A stretch of DNA of 64,000 bases. Source: Thiohalomonas denitrificans (GTDB lineage: Bacteria > Pseudomonadota > Gammaproteobacteria > Thiohalomonadales > Thiohalomonadaceae). The stretch covers positions 122,131-186,130 of the forward strand of contig DYFR01000003.1 of the NCBI GenBank assembly GCA_020725115.1, given 5' to 3'. The position numbers and the translations under genes were made by a program. The notes beneath the pieces are model-generated. The model ran no database searches. It saw nothing but the letters and a program-made list of their open reading frames with translations, and had not been told where the DNA came from. This document shows, piece by piece, positions 10,082 through 19,627 of the stretch. Position 1 is the stretch's first letter, and each line of letters begins with the position of its first letter.

Positions 10082-10568
10082 GGCTCGTATCAGTTTGGGC
10101 TTCGATGTCGTCGTGAAATGGATGGTTGGCGACTCCCTTCGTACTACCTCCTTGGAGGTAGCGACCCCCGGCAGGTGGCCCAATCATAAGCGTGATATCC
10201 CAAAAATGCACCCTGTATTTTCACAAAAAACCCAATAAAAACAGCTAGATATTGATATATGGCAAAAACGCGCATGGTGTTTTCGGCAACACTGCCGGAC
10301 ACTACGCCGACTGCGAACCGGGGCCTGATCGGTGGGGCGGCGGGAAGGCGATGGAAGCCGGCGACTGGTGGGTCTGCCGCCAGATACGCTGACCATGGCG
10401 GCGTTTCACTGGTAATGTTTGTGCTATTTCCGTCTGGGCGTACTGCTGCGGATCGTTTATGGTTCCACCGTTGGCGCCGTGCCGGTGATCGTGGCCAATG
10501 TGATCACCCGGCTGCTTTCGCTGCCATTCTGGTATTCAATATTCGTCACAAGTGAGCCGAGGAAAATC
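10082..10568. other. Intergenic region between the FNR-like gene and the TIGR02647-like gene
   Basis: There is no convincing gene here. It holds a short inverted repeat, CTACCTCCTTGGAGGTAG (10144-10161), and a partial FNR-like site at 10252-10265. A hydrophobic reading frame between about 10420 and 10568 is in phase with the next gene, but it has only a TTG start and no ribosome site. It is more likely untranslated, though a decayed gene cannot be excluded. Confidence 0.5.
10252..10265 (+). promoter_or_regulatory. Candidate FNR-box-like site
   Basis: TTGATATATGGCAA matches eight of ten positions of the FNR half-sites TTGAT-N4-ATCAA. It lies 171 nt before the chosen FNR start and 304 nt before the divergent small gene, so autoregulation is possible. 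One site with an imperfect right half is weak evidence. Confidence 0.3.
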
Positions 10569-10814
10569 ATGTCGCAGAACAATGCAGTGAGCGAAGCAAA
10601 AATTGCCGAAATGAAATTGCTGGCGTTGTTCAATCTGGCGTCGATGCAGGAGGGGTTGAAGGTGCATCACAGCGCCGGCGACGCAGCGGTGGCCGCGGCG
10701 CAACGCCTGCATGCCAAGGGCCTGGTGACCCAGGCCGACGGCGGCTATCTCACCGACCTGGGCGTGGAAGCGGCGGAGCATCTGCAGGCGGCGCTGACCA
10801 TCCTGGAGAGCTGA
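10569..10814 (+). CDS. Small conserved TIGR02647-like protein
   Basis: An 81-residue protein, largely helical with a predicted winged-helix-like end (AAAQRLHAKGLVTQADGGYLTDLGVEAAEHL). It resembles the TIGR02647 family, known mainly from Pseudomonas and relatives and of unknown function; a DNA-binding role has been suggested from the fold. The ATG is preceded by GAGG. It is divergent from the FNR-like gene and stands alone, followed by a family B repeat. Confidence 0.72.
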   Translation: MSQNNAVSEAKIAEMKLLALFNLASMQEGLKVHHSAGDAAVAAAQRLHAKGLVTQADGGYLTDLGVEAAEHLQAALTILES

Positions 10815-10827
10815 AAAGTCAGAAGCC

Positions 10828-11043
10828 TTCAACGCAAAGGCGCAAAGGACGCAAAGAGCTCTAAAACAAAACATCCAACGCAGAGGCGCAGAGACGCAGA
10901 GTTTGTGAGGCGGTTTGGTGGTTGCGTGGACATCTTCACCCTGCCATGTGCAGCTTTGGCGTTTAGCTCAGGACCGCATAACGAACCTGCGACCTCCGCG
11001 CCTCTGCGTTGAAGATTTTCACTCTTCGCGTGCTTTGCGGTGA
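10828..11043 (+). repeat. Nested family B inverted repeat
   Basis: The outer arms use the word CGCAAAG (CAACGCAAAGGCGCAAAG against CTTTGCGGTGAA). The inner arms use CGCAGAG (CCAACGCAGAGGCGCAGAG against CGCGCCTCTGCGTTG). Together they occupy almost the whole 236-nt gap between two convergent genes. Confidence 0.8.
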
Positions 11044-11050
11044 ACAGGTA

Positions 11051-11668
11051 TTACCGCTGTCTGCCGTAGTCGATGCGTACGCGCACGGCCTCTTCCTGAT
11101 CCATCTCCTCCAGCCTGACCGTGATCTCGGTCAGGGCCTGTTCCAGCTCCGGTAGCAGCACATCCTCCAGCGCCCGGGCACGCCGTTCGGTGCGACGGTA
11201 TTCCTGCAGCATCCGCTCCAGGTTGCCGCTGATGGCGGCCAGTGGCGCGCTGCATTGCGTCAGCTGGTGAAACAGGCGGGCACAACGCCGCGCTTCCGGT
11301 GACGGGTCGACGGCGGTGGCGGGTATGCCATCGTGCAGTTCCAGTGTGCATTCCACCAGTTGCACGCCGAGGAAGCGGCGATATTGCTGATGCAGTCGCG
11401 CCAGTTCCGGTTCCGCGGCAGGAAGAACCTGCAGCCCCTGCAGGCCGTGGCGGGCAGCGGCATCGGCCAGGGCTGCGACAGCCTCGTTGTGCAGTTGCTG
11501 GTAGTCACGCTGCAGACGCTCGTATGCATCCAGCTGACGCAGGATTTCAGCGGCGAGCAGCAGGCGTTTTTCGTCGAGGAAGCGGTAACCGTCATGGATC
11601 ACCTGGCGCTCTTCGCGCAGCGCCATCAGCACCGAAGGCGTGGCAACAAGCTGGTTGCTGTCAGTCAT
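11051..11668 (-). CDS. atpD (V-type): V/A-type ATPase subunit D
   Basis: A 205-residue central-stalk subunit of a V/A-type ATP synthase, mostly two long antiparallel coiled-coil helices. The N-terminal segment with PSVLMALREE and a C-terminal heptad-rich segment (about residues 145-195) form the rotor axle inside the A3B3 hexamer. It is the last gene of the operon. The start ATG overlaps the end of the B subunit by 8 nt. A longer frame continuing upstream is a shadow of subunit B. Confidence 0.88.
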   Translation of the reverse strand: MTDSNQLVATPSVLMALREERQVIHDGYRFLDEKRLLLAAEILRQLDAYERLQRDYQQLHNEAVAALADAAARHGLQGLQVLPAAEPELARLHQQYRRFLGVQLVECTLELHDGIPATAVDPSPEARRCARLFHQLTQCSAPLAAISGNLERMLQEYRRTERRARALEDVLLPELEQALTEITVRLEEMDQEEAVRVRIDYGRQR

Positions 11669-13046
11669 GGTCGTTGCCGATATGCGCGGTGATCTGGGTG
11701 TCGGACAGGCGGTGCAGTTCGGTGTGGGGCAGGCGGCGCAACAGCCTCCAGCCCAGCAACATGCTTTCCTCCAGTGTGCGCCCCTCCTGCTGTTGCACCA
11801 GTTCCTGCTCGAAGGCATCACCAAACTCCAGATACAGGCGATCCAGTTCCGGCAGGCCATCGACGCCGACCACGCTGGCCAGTACACGCACTTGAATGGC
11901 GCGTGCGTAGGCGGCGTAGAGCTGGTTGGACAGGGCGGGATGATCGGGGTCGGTAAAGCCGGCACCGATGCCGTCCTTCATCAGGCGTGACAGCGACGGC
12001 AGTACCTTGATCGGCGGATAGAGGCCGCGCCGATCCAGATTGCGATCCAGCACGATCTGCCCTTCGGTGATATAGCCGGTGAGATCGGGGATGGGGTGAC
12101 TGATGTCATCCGACGGCATGGTGAGGATCGGCAGTTGGGTGAGCGAACCGTGCCGGCCCTTGATGCAGCCGGCACGTTCGTACAGCGCGGCGAGGTCGGA
12201 ATACATGTAGCCGGGATAGCCCTTGCGGCTCGGCACCTCGCCGTGGCTGGCGGAAACCTCGCGCAGCGCCTCACAGTAGTTGGTCATGTCGGTGAGGATT
12301 ACCAGCACGTGACGACCCTCGACAAAGGCGAGGTATTCGGCGGCAGTCAGCGCATAGCGCGGCGTGAGCAGGCGCTGGGTGCTGGAGTCGGAGGCGAGAT
12401 TGAGAAACATCACCGTGTGTGCCAGCGCGCCGCTGTTTTCCATGGCGCGGCGGAAGTTCTCGGCAGTGTGATGCGGTGTCCCGATGCCGACGAAGACGAT
12501 GGCGAAATCATCGCTGTTGCCGCCGCGCAGCCGTGCGCGGCGCGCAATCTGGATGGCCAGTCGTTCGTGCGGCATGCCGCCACCGGAGAAGATGGGCAAC
12601 TTCTGGCCACGTACCAGGCTGTTCATCAGGTCGATGGTGGAGACACCGGTTTCAATGAAGTCCTGCGGCTGGGCGCGTTGCGCCGGATTGATGGCAAGGC
12701 CGTCGATGCGCAGGTTGTGCTGCGCTGCGATGGGCGGGCCGCCGTCGATGACCTTGCCTACGCCATTGAAGATGCGACCGAGGATGTCCGGCCCCACGGC
12801 GAAGTGCAGCGGTTCGCCCAGAAAGCGTACGCGGGTCTCGCTCAGGGCAAGACCGTCGGTGCTCTCCAGCACCTCCACCGTCATGGTGTCGTCATCCAGT
12901 GCGGCGACACGCCCTTGCCGCGCCTTGCCGTCCTGGCCGTAGACCTCCACCGCCTCATTGAGGCCGATGTTGACGGTACGGCGCAGGAACAGCAACGGGC
13001 CGTGGATGCCGGTGATGTTACCTGTGGCGTAAAGATTCGGGCGCAT
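11661..13046 (-). CDS. atpB (V-type): V/A-type ATPase subunit B (non-catalytic)
   Basis: The 461-residue regulatory subunit of the A3B3 head. The segments IFSGGGMPHERLA, VFVGIGTPHHTAENF and YPGYMYSDLAALYERAG match the V/A-type B family. The sequence lacks a true Walker A lysine, as expected for B. SLTQLPILTMPSDDISHPIPDLTGYITEGQI is the conserved nucleotide-interface region. It is separated from subunit A by a 182-nt gap filled by a family B repeat and overlaps subunit D. Full length and no disrupted motifs argue for function. Confidence 0.95.
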   Translation of the reverse strand: MRPNLYATGNITGIHGPLLFLRRTVNIGLNEAVEVYGQDGKARQGRVAALDDDTMTVEVLESTDGLALSETRVRFLGEPLHFAVGPDILGRIFNGVGKVIDGGPPIAAQHNLRIDGLAINPAQRAQPQDFIETGVSTIDLMNSLVRGQKLPIFSGGGMPHERLAIQIARRARLRGGNSDDFAIVFVGIGTPHHTAENFRRAMENSGALAHTVMFLNLASDSSTQRLLTPRYALTAAEYLAFVEGRHVLVILTDMTNYCEALREVSASHGEVPSRKGYPGYMYSDLAALYERAGCIKGRHGSLTQLPILTMPSDDISHPIPDLTGYITEGQIVLDRNLDRRGLYPPIKVLPSLSRLMKDGIGAGFTDPDHPALSNQLYAAYARAIQVRVLASVVGVDGLPELDRLYLEFGDAFEQELVQQQEGRTLEESMLLGWRLLRRLPHTELHRLSDTQITAHIGNDHD

Positions 13047-13095
13047 GGCGGCGTTAAAGTCTGTTCATCGCAATGGTGCCAGGAACTTCAAATCT

Positions 13096-13183
13096 TCAAC
13101 GCAGAGGCGCAGAGGCGCAGAGAACGCAGCGCTTAAAAATGTATTTCCTCTGCGGCCTCCGCGTCTCTGCGTCTCTGCGTTAG
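13096..13183 (+). repeat. Family B inverted repeat inside the V/A-ATPase operon
   Basis: The left arm CAACGCAGAGGCGCAGAGGC and right arm CCGCGTCTCTGCGTCTCTGCG face each other around about 35 nt. It lies between the genes for subunits A and B, so any stem would form in the operon mRNA. Confidence 0.85.
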
Positions 13184-13228
13184 GTTTTGGTTTTGAATAA
13201 TTGGCGACGTTGCAGTTAATGGCCGTGT

Positions 13229-14970
<1,742 letters not shown>

Positions 14971-14974
<4 letters not shown>

Positions 14975-15627
14975 GGCGTCGTGACTCCCGGTTGCTGTTC
15001 GGTGTTGAGCAGGCGGTGCAACTGCGCCAGCAGTTGTGCCTCGATCGCCTCGCGATCGGCCAGCAGCCCCTCCAGCGTGCCGTCGAGACAGGCGCCGTCG
15101 GCGCAGATGCGCAGCCCCGCATGCAACTGATCATTGGCAAGCAGCCGGGGGACGCTGCCGCAATGGGCGTGTATCGGTTCCTTGAACTCGGCGCACTCGG
15201 CCGGATCCCAGCCGGCGGGATGTTCGATTACCCAGGCGCAACGCGGCAATAACTCCATCGCCTGATGCATCAGGCTGGATACCCACTGACGCCGCTGCGG
15301 GGCCAGCTTCCAGCGTTGCAGCACCGCCTGGCCGAGCAGCTCCCAGCCGTGTTGCAGCAACAGCAGGGCGGTCCGATGCTGTTGCTGCCGGGCGCGGGTC
15401 TGCAACTGGGCACGGGTGGCATCGAGTTTTTCCTTGCCGCGCAGCCGCTCTGTCTCGATGGCCTGGTGCATGCGCTTGCGCTCCTCACCATGCGCTGCGG
15501 CGAGGAGTGCATGGCGTCTTTCCTCCGCCTGCGCCAGCAGCAGGGCGCAGCTTTCGGCGCGGTGTTTTTCCACCAGCGCCAGCAGCGTCTCCACCTGGGC
15601 TTCGAGCACGCTGTGCAGTTCGCTCAT
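14971..15627 (-). CDS. atpE (V-type): V/A-type ATPase subunit E (peripheral stalk)
   Basis: A 218-residue protein with a long N-terminal coiled coil rich in Glu, Arg and Gln (about residues 5-110) and a globular C-terminal domain (LRICADGACLDGTLEG). This is the layout of stator subunit E, which pairs with the G/H subunit to hold the A3B3 head. It overlaps subunit F at its start and subunit A at its end by 4 nt each. The call rests on layout and position more than on sequence identity. Confidence 0.82.
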
Positions 15628-15917
15628 GTTTTCATGCCCAGTTGGGTGCGAATGCGGGCAGGCAGATCGCGCATCGGTTGTGGCTGCTGGATGTCAGGGA
15701 CGATCAATATCTGCGGTAGCGGCGCACGCAGGGCCTGTGCCAGTTCCGCTGCCGGCAACTGGCGTGCCTGTTTGATGCCCAGCAGCAACAGTTCGGTTTC
15801 AGTACAGGCCCAGCGAAATACCTCGACCATCTCGGCGGCATTCGGGCTGCGCGTGCGCAGGCCGGCGAGGCGGTAGCCTGCTGCGCTGATTTCGTCGCCG
15901 ATGAAGATGGGAGTCAT
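15624..15917 (-). CDS. atpF (V-type): V/A-type ATPase subunit F
   Basis: A 97-residue protein with a CheY-like small alpha/beta fold. FIGDEISAAGYRLAGL matches the conserved start of F subunits (GD-x-x-x-x-GF-x-LAG), and the C-terminal half contains LILIVPDIQ-type beta strands. It binds the central stalk subunit D. The internal ATG at 15917 is chosen because it directly precedes this motif; the longer upstream frame crosses a repeat and the K gene. Confidence 0.85.
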   Translation of the reverse strand: MTPIFIGDEISAAGYRLAGLRTRSPNAAEMVEVFRWACTETELLLLGIKQARQLPAAELAQALRAPLPQILIVPDIQQPQPMRDLPARIRTQLGMKT

Positions 15918-15923
15918 ATCAAA

Positions 15924-16012
15924 ACCAGTTTCGAGTTTGGAGTTTCGAGTTTCGAAAACACCATGAGCGCCGGCACCAGGGCGTGTGTTCGAAATCCGCA
16001 ACTCGAAACATT
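15924..16012 (+). repeat. Tandem-word inverted repeat, family C copy 2
   Basis: The left arm repeats the word TTTCGAGTT (TTTCGAGTTTGGAGTTTCGA) and the right arm carries TTCGAAAT and AACTCGAAAC. The word differs from other copies but the architecture is the same. It fills the gap between the ATPase K and F genes. Confidence 0.7.
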
Positions 16013-16015
16013 GTT

Positions 16016-16369
16016 TTATACCAGCCGGTTCAGAATCAGTATCGAAATGATCAGGCCGTAGATGGCGATACCTTCCGCCAGTCCGACAAGAATCAGGACG
16101 CGGCCGAGCAGTTCCGGTTTCTCCGCCAGGGCGCCGATGGCGGCACTGCCGACCATGGCCACGGCATAGCCGGCGGCCAGCGACGACATGCCGGTGGCAA
16201 GGGCCGCAGCGAGGAAACCCCATTGCAGTACGCCGGGCGGCATGCTGCCGGCGGCGACGGCCGCCTCGGCGGCGCGGGCTGGTGCGATGCCGAGCAGTGC
16301 CGTGGCGCCGAGGGCGATGACGGCGGCCAGGGCGACCATGAAGGTGGCGATCTTGGTGCGTGGTGTCAT
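16016..16369 (-). CDS. atpK (V-type): V/A-type ATPase rotor subunit K (c-type proteolipid)
   Basis: A 117-residue membrane protein: an N-terminal signal-like helix (about residues 8-30, ending ARA) and then a hairpin of two helices (about 49-80 and 89-116). The ion-binding carboxylate is E99 in LVGLAEGIAIYG. It therefore has one F-type-like hairpin rather than the doubled hairpin of many V-type c subunits. The first hairpin helix lacks the glutamine seen in Na+-binding rings, which favours protons as coupling ion; that is inference. Repeats flank the gene on both sides. Confidence 0.9.
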   Translation of the reverse strand: MTPRTKIATFMVALAAVIALGATALLGIAPARAAEAAVAAGSMPPGVLQWGFLAAALATGMSSLAAGYAVAMVGSAAIGALAEKPELLGRVLILVGLAEGIAIYGLIISILILNRLV

Positions 16370-16401
16370 GTCGTTCTCCTTATCAATAAATGCAAAAGGC
16401 C

Positions 16402-16498
16402 AACACCTGCCGCAGAGGCGCAGAGTTCAAAAAGCATTGCTTGCCCTCTGCGGCTCCGCGCCTCTGCGGCGGGGGTGTTTTTTGCGCCTTTGCGGTGA
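16402..16498 (+). repeat. Family B inverted repeat between ATPase K and I genes
   Basis: CCGCAGAGGCGCAGAG and CCGCGCCTCTGCGGC form the main arms; the outer words AAAAGGC and GCGCCTTTGCGG extend them. It is the third repeat inside this operon. Confidence 0.8.
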
Positions 16499-16507
16499 AA
16501 CATCTGT

Positions 16508-18346
16508 TCATCGCTTTGGCCGCTGCGGCGGCGCCGGCAGGGGACGGAAGCGGCGTCCCTCACCGCGCAGGAAACGGATGAAGAATTCGAACAGCACCAG
16601 GCGGGTGACCTGTATCGACACCACCAGTCCTTCCAGAATAATGATCACCACATTGCCCAGCAACAGGATGATGGCGTACAGCAGCGGGTGGCCACCGGCC
16701 TCGGCCAGACCGACCACCGCCACCGACAGGCCGGCATGGGCCAGGGCAAAGGCGCCGACGCGGGTGAAGGACAGGGTGTTGACGATGAGCTGCATGGAGT
16801 ATTCGAGCAGCCGGCCGAGGGCGCTGCCCAGCGCCCGCAGGTCGCCGCGCGCCTGGTGCAGACGGCCGCCCAGATACCAGAGCAGGCCGATCAGGGCGCT
16901 GAGCGCGGCATAGGGGGTGAGCAGCAGTGCGAGCAGGCTGAGATAGGTGAGCAGCAATGCGCCGTCCAGTTCCAGCCACCAGCGCAACTCGCCGCGCCAC
17001 CAGGCCTCGATGCCATTGAGCACCAGACCGAGCAGCAGGAGCAGGATGCCGCCGAGCAGCGGGATGCCAAGCACCAGCAACGGCTGATCGAGGGGATGCA
17101 GCCACAGGGCCGGGATGATGTCCTCGCGGCTGAATACGCTGCCGAACAGGACGCCGAACAGCATGGAGGACAGGCCGCCGGGTACCAGCAGGCGCAGGGC
17201 CGGGAAGCGGCGTGACAGCAGCAGCCCGGCAAGGAACAGTACGAAGCCCTGGCCGACATCGCCAAACATGTAACCGAACAGCAACGGCACGATCAGCACC
17301 AGCAGGCGGCTCGGGTCGGCCTCGTTCTGCGCCGGGGTGCCGAGCAGGCGTGCGAACAGCTCGAAGGGCTGCGCCCACCACGGATTGTGGAACACCATCG
17401 GCGGTGTCTTGTCGCGTGGCGGTTCGGGGAAACGCAGCAGGGCGCGCGCCTTGGCGCGGGTGAGTGACTGCTGCAGCGCGGCGCCGTCCAGATCGGAGGT
17501 CCAGCCGGTGACCCAGGCGAAGGTTTCGCTCACCGGCAGTGCCTCGACGTGGGTGAGAAACCACTCCAGCCGGGCAATGTCGCCCAGTGCCTCGGCCAGC
17601 TGGTGCTCCTGTCGCAGGCCGGCCAGCCGTGCCTCCAGTTCCCCGAGCTCTGCTGCAATGGCATCGGTGCGCCGATCCAGTGCCTGCAACGAGGCTGCCG
17701 TGCCCGCCTCCAGCCAGGGCGGGATGTGCATGGGTCGGCCCTTGAGCAGGGTCAGCTCCTGCTCCAGCAGGTCGACCTCCGCCTGCGGGCCGACCACCAG
17801 GAGAAAATCATGCACCTTGCCATGGACGGTGCTGTTGAGCACTGCGGCGGGAAGCTGGGCGATGCGGCTGCGCGGCGGCAGGACGAACAGCCGTGTCGCC
17901 AGCACCCGCTGGTCGGTGCCGGGCAGCAGTGCCAGATCGAGACGGGTTTCGCCCAGCGCCAGCAGCATCTCGCGCAGCATTTCCAGTTCGTACAGTTCTC
18001 CGCGCAAGGCCTCGCTGCGGCGCACCGGCGTGTCGGCGGCGTCGCGCCAGGCGTAAAGGCGGCTCAGTGCGTGGTTCAGGGTGTCGATCGGGCGGCCGGG
18101 CAGATCCGACGGGCGCAGTTCATCCTGCGGCCAGTAGCGTTGGTAGCGCTGGGCGAGGCGGTTGTATTCCTCCAGCCGGCCGCGCAGATCCGGCAATACC
18201 AGCGGTGTGGCGGTTTCGCTGTGGGTCTCCAGCTCCACCGCGCCGGTACGGGCCAGGGTTTCCACCGCCAGGGTCAGATCCTCGCGTGCGGTGAGCAGCT
18301 CGAACCAGCGTGCCGGCACCGGGCGCAGACTGAAGATGGTGCTCAT
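16508..18346 (-). CDS. atpI (V-type): V/A-type ATPase subunit I (a-type stator)
   Basis: The 612-residue membrane stator subunit. The N-terminal half is cytoplasmic with coiled-coil arms. The C-terminal half (from about residue 330) has seven or eight transmembrane helices forming the ion half-channels. VPLLFGYMFGDVGQGFVLFLAG is the family hallmark (GYMFGDxGxG). The helix with SFTRVGAFALAHAGLS carries the essential arginine facing the rotor carboxylate. It overlaps the downstream end of subunit C by 4 nt. Confidence 0.94.
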   Translation of the reverse strand: MSTIFSLRPVPARWFELLTAREDLTLAVETLARTGAVELETHSETATPLVLPDLRGRLEEYNRLAQRYQRYWPQDELRPSDLPGRPIDTLNHALSRLYAWRDAADTPVRRSEALRGELYELEMLREMLLALGETRLDLALLPGTDQRVLATRLFVLPPRSRIAQLPAAVLNSTVHGKVHDFLLVVGPQAEVDLLEQELTLLKGRPMHIPPWLEAGTAASLQALDRRTDAIAAELGELEARLAGLRQEHQLAEALGDIARLEWFLTHVEALPVSETFAWVTGWTSDLDGAALQQSLTRAKARALLRFPEPPRDKTPPMVFHNPWWAQPFELFARLLGTPAQNEADPSRLLVLIVPLLFGYMFGDVGQGFVLFLAGLLLSRRFPALRLLVPGGLSSMLFGVLFGSVFSREDIIPALWLHPLDQPLLVLGIPLLGGILLLLLGLVLNGIEAWWRGELRWWLELDGALLLTYLSLLALLLTPYAALSALIGLLWYLGGRLHQARGDLRALGSALGRLLEYSMQLIVNTLSFTRVGAFALAHAGLSVAVVGLAEAGGHPLLYAIILLLGNVVIIILEGLVVSIQVTRLVLFEFFIRFLRGEGRRFRPLPAPPQRPKR

Positions 18347-19113
18347 GATGCCCGCTCCAGGGGGAATAGCATCAGGCGGGCAAGCAGTCCGCGCAGCCGC
18401 TCCAGACTGAGGCCGGTCAGGGCCAGATAGTAAAAGGCGGCTGCACTCTGGCGTGGATGGCGGCGGAAGCCCTGGCGCAGGTGCTGTTCGAGCCGGTCAC
18501 GGGCGCGCACGCTGTCCGGGCTGATGTCTGCGCGCAAGGCGGCGTAATGGCTGTCGAGCAGGGTGGCCAACCCCTCCAGGGCGCTGCGCTCGGCGGCGGA
18601 GGCCTCCGCCGGCCACAGCCGGCGCCAATGTGTACCCCAGGCGGTGGCCATATTCACGGTGCCATTGCCGCCGTTGAGCAGCGGGGCATAGGGCGAGTCA
18701 CTCAGGGCCGGCAGGCGCAGGGCCGGCAGGTCATGGCCATAGGGTTTGAGGCGTTCGTCATCCCGCAGCCAGGGCGGGACGCTGGCGCCGCTCAACAGGT
18801 GCTGCAATGCGGGCAGATCGGGCAGCACCCCGCACCAGGCCACGGCCGGGCGCCAGGGGGCCGGCAGCCAGTGCGCCACCTCGGCAATATGCTGGCGCAG
18901 CTGCAGGCGCAGCGATCTTTCCATGGTGTGACTGTCGCTATGGGCCGCGATGTTGAGCAGCCAGGGGCGCAGTCCGGCGGTGCGTGCCGTCTGCAACAGA
19001 TGGGAAAGGGCGGTAATGGTTTCCAGCCGGCGCCAGGCGGTGCTGTCGGGGAGTTCGCCGTAGCGGGCCTGCAGCCGGGTCTGGACATAGGCAAACTGAC
19101 TGAGTTGCGTCAT
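18343..19113 (-). CDS. atpC (V-type): V/A-type ATPase subunit C-like (d subunit) protein
   Basis: A 256-residue, mostly helical protein rich in Leu, Arg and Trp, placed where subunit C/d is found in V/A-type operons. It has the dispersed YxxxRxxAxY-like N-terminal feature (FAYVQTRLQARYGEL) of that family but otherwise weak similarity. It would cap the rotor ring and dock the D/F shaft. It is shorter than typical C subunits (about 320-350). The call depends largely on position between the G/H-like and I genes. Confidence 0.68.
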   Translation of the reverse strand: MTQLSQFAYVQTRLQARYGELPDSTAWRRLETITALSHLLQTARTAGLRPWLLNIAAHSDSHTMERSLRLQLRQHIAEVAHWLPAPWRPAVAWCGVLPDLPALQHLLSGASVPPWLRDDERLKPYGHDLPALRLPALSDSPYAPLLNGGNGTVNMATAWGTHWRRLWPAEASAAERSALEGLATLLDSHYAALRADISPDSVRARDRLEQHLRQGFRRHPRQSAAAFYYLALTGLSLERLRGLLARLMLFPLERAS

Positions 19114-19114
19114 G

Positions 19115-19456
19115 TCATCCGCCGTTGCCGGAGTCGCCTGTCAGTGCTTCCGCCAGGCGCGCCACCGCCGCCGCCAGGACTTCCTGCATTTCGCTGTCGA
19201 GGGTGTCACTGTTGGTGCTGATGATCTCCTGTTGCAGCAGCAACTCGACCTGATGACCGAGTACCAGGCTGCAGCGGGTGTGGAGCTGGCCGATGCGGCC
19301 ATCGGTACGGGCATGGATGCGGCGCACCTGCTGTTGTGCCGCCTCCAGCAGCGCACCGGCCTGCGCCTCGCATTCCCTCACGGCGGCATGTGCTGTGCGC
19401 TCCGCCTCCAGCACACGGTTCATTGCCTCTTCGGTGGAGTTTTGTTGCAGGGCCAT
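19115..19456 (-). CDS. V/A-type ATPase G/H-like peripheral-stalk protein
   Basis: A 113-residue protein, nearly all amphipathic helix, with alanine-, glutamine- and glutamate-rich heptads (EAERTAHAAVRECEAQAGALLEAAQQQV). This is the style of stator subunit G/H, which forms a coiled coil with subunit E. It leads the operon and ends 1 nt before subunit C. The start at MALQQNS is chosen for the family-like N-terminus; a frame extending 20 residues further upstream exists. The function is inferred from composition and place. Confidence 0.62.
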   Translation of the reverse strand: MALQQNSTEEAMNRVLEAERTAHAAVRECEAQAGALLEAAQQQVRRIHARTDGRIGQLHTRCSLVLGHQVELLLQQEIISTNSDTLDSEMQEVLAAAVARLAEALTGDSGNGG

Positions 19457-19530
19457 TGAGGGTTTCCATGTCAACTTGATGACAGCGCAGACAGATGCGC
19501 TGTAACGGATGCACACGCCGCCATGCTACC

Positions 19531-19584
19531 TGTCATTCACCAAACATCCGGGTTAAGCTTAACCCGGATGTTTGGTGAATGACA
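19531..19584. repeat. 54-bp perfect palindrome between divergent operons
   Basis: Two 27-nt arms are exactly complementary with no spacer, centred on AAGCTT (19555-19560). It begins TGTCATTCACCAAACATCC and ends with the complement. It lies between the first ATPase gene (leftward) and hydB (rightward), so it occupies their shared promoter region. It could be a bidirectional attenuator, an operator or a cruciform. Confidence 0.95.
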
Positions 19585-19627
19585 CGTACTGGTATCATTC
19601 TCAACGAATCACCAGGGGATGGAGTCG

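Noticed and set aside
10144..10161. A ribosome site (AAGGAGG) in the CTACCTCC-GGAGGTAG palindrome for a longer FNR-like protein
   Set aside because: No ATG, GTG or TTG follows at a usable distance on the minus strand.
10259..10555. A 98-residue frame upstream of the TIGR02647-like gene
   Set aside because: The composition is low-complexity Arg/Gly/Ala, there is no ribosome site and no family; the region looks like a regulatory gap.
10419..10568. A hydrophobic N-terminal extension of the 81-residue gene, giving a 131-residue membrane protein
   Set aside because: It needs a TTG start without a ribosome site, while the internal ATG at 10569 has GAGG and matches the family start.
19531..19584. 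Ordinary rho-independent terminator
   Set aside because: It lies between divergent genes, where neither transcript ends, and there is no T run beyond the stem.
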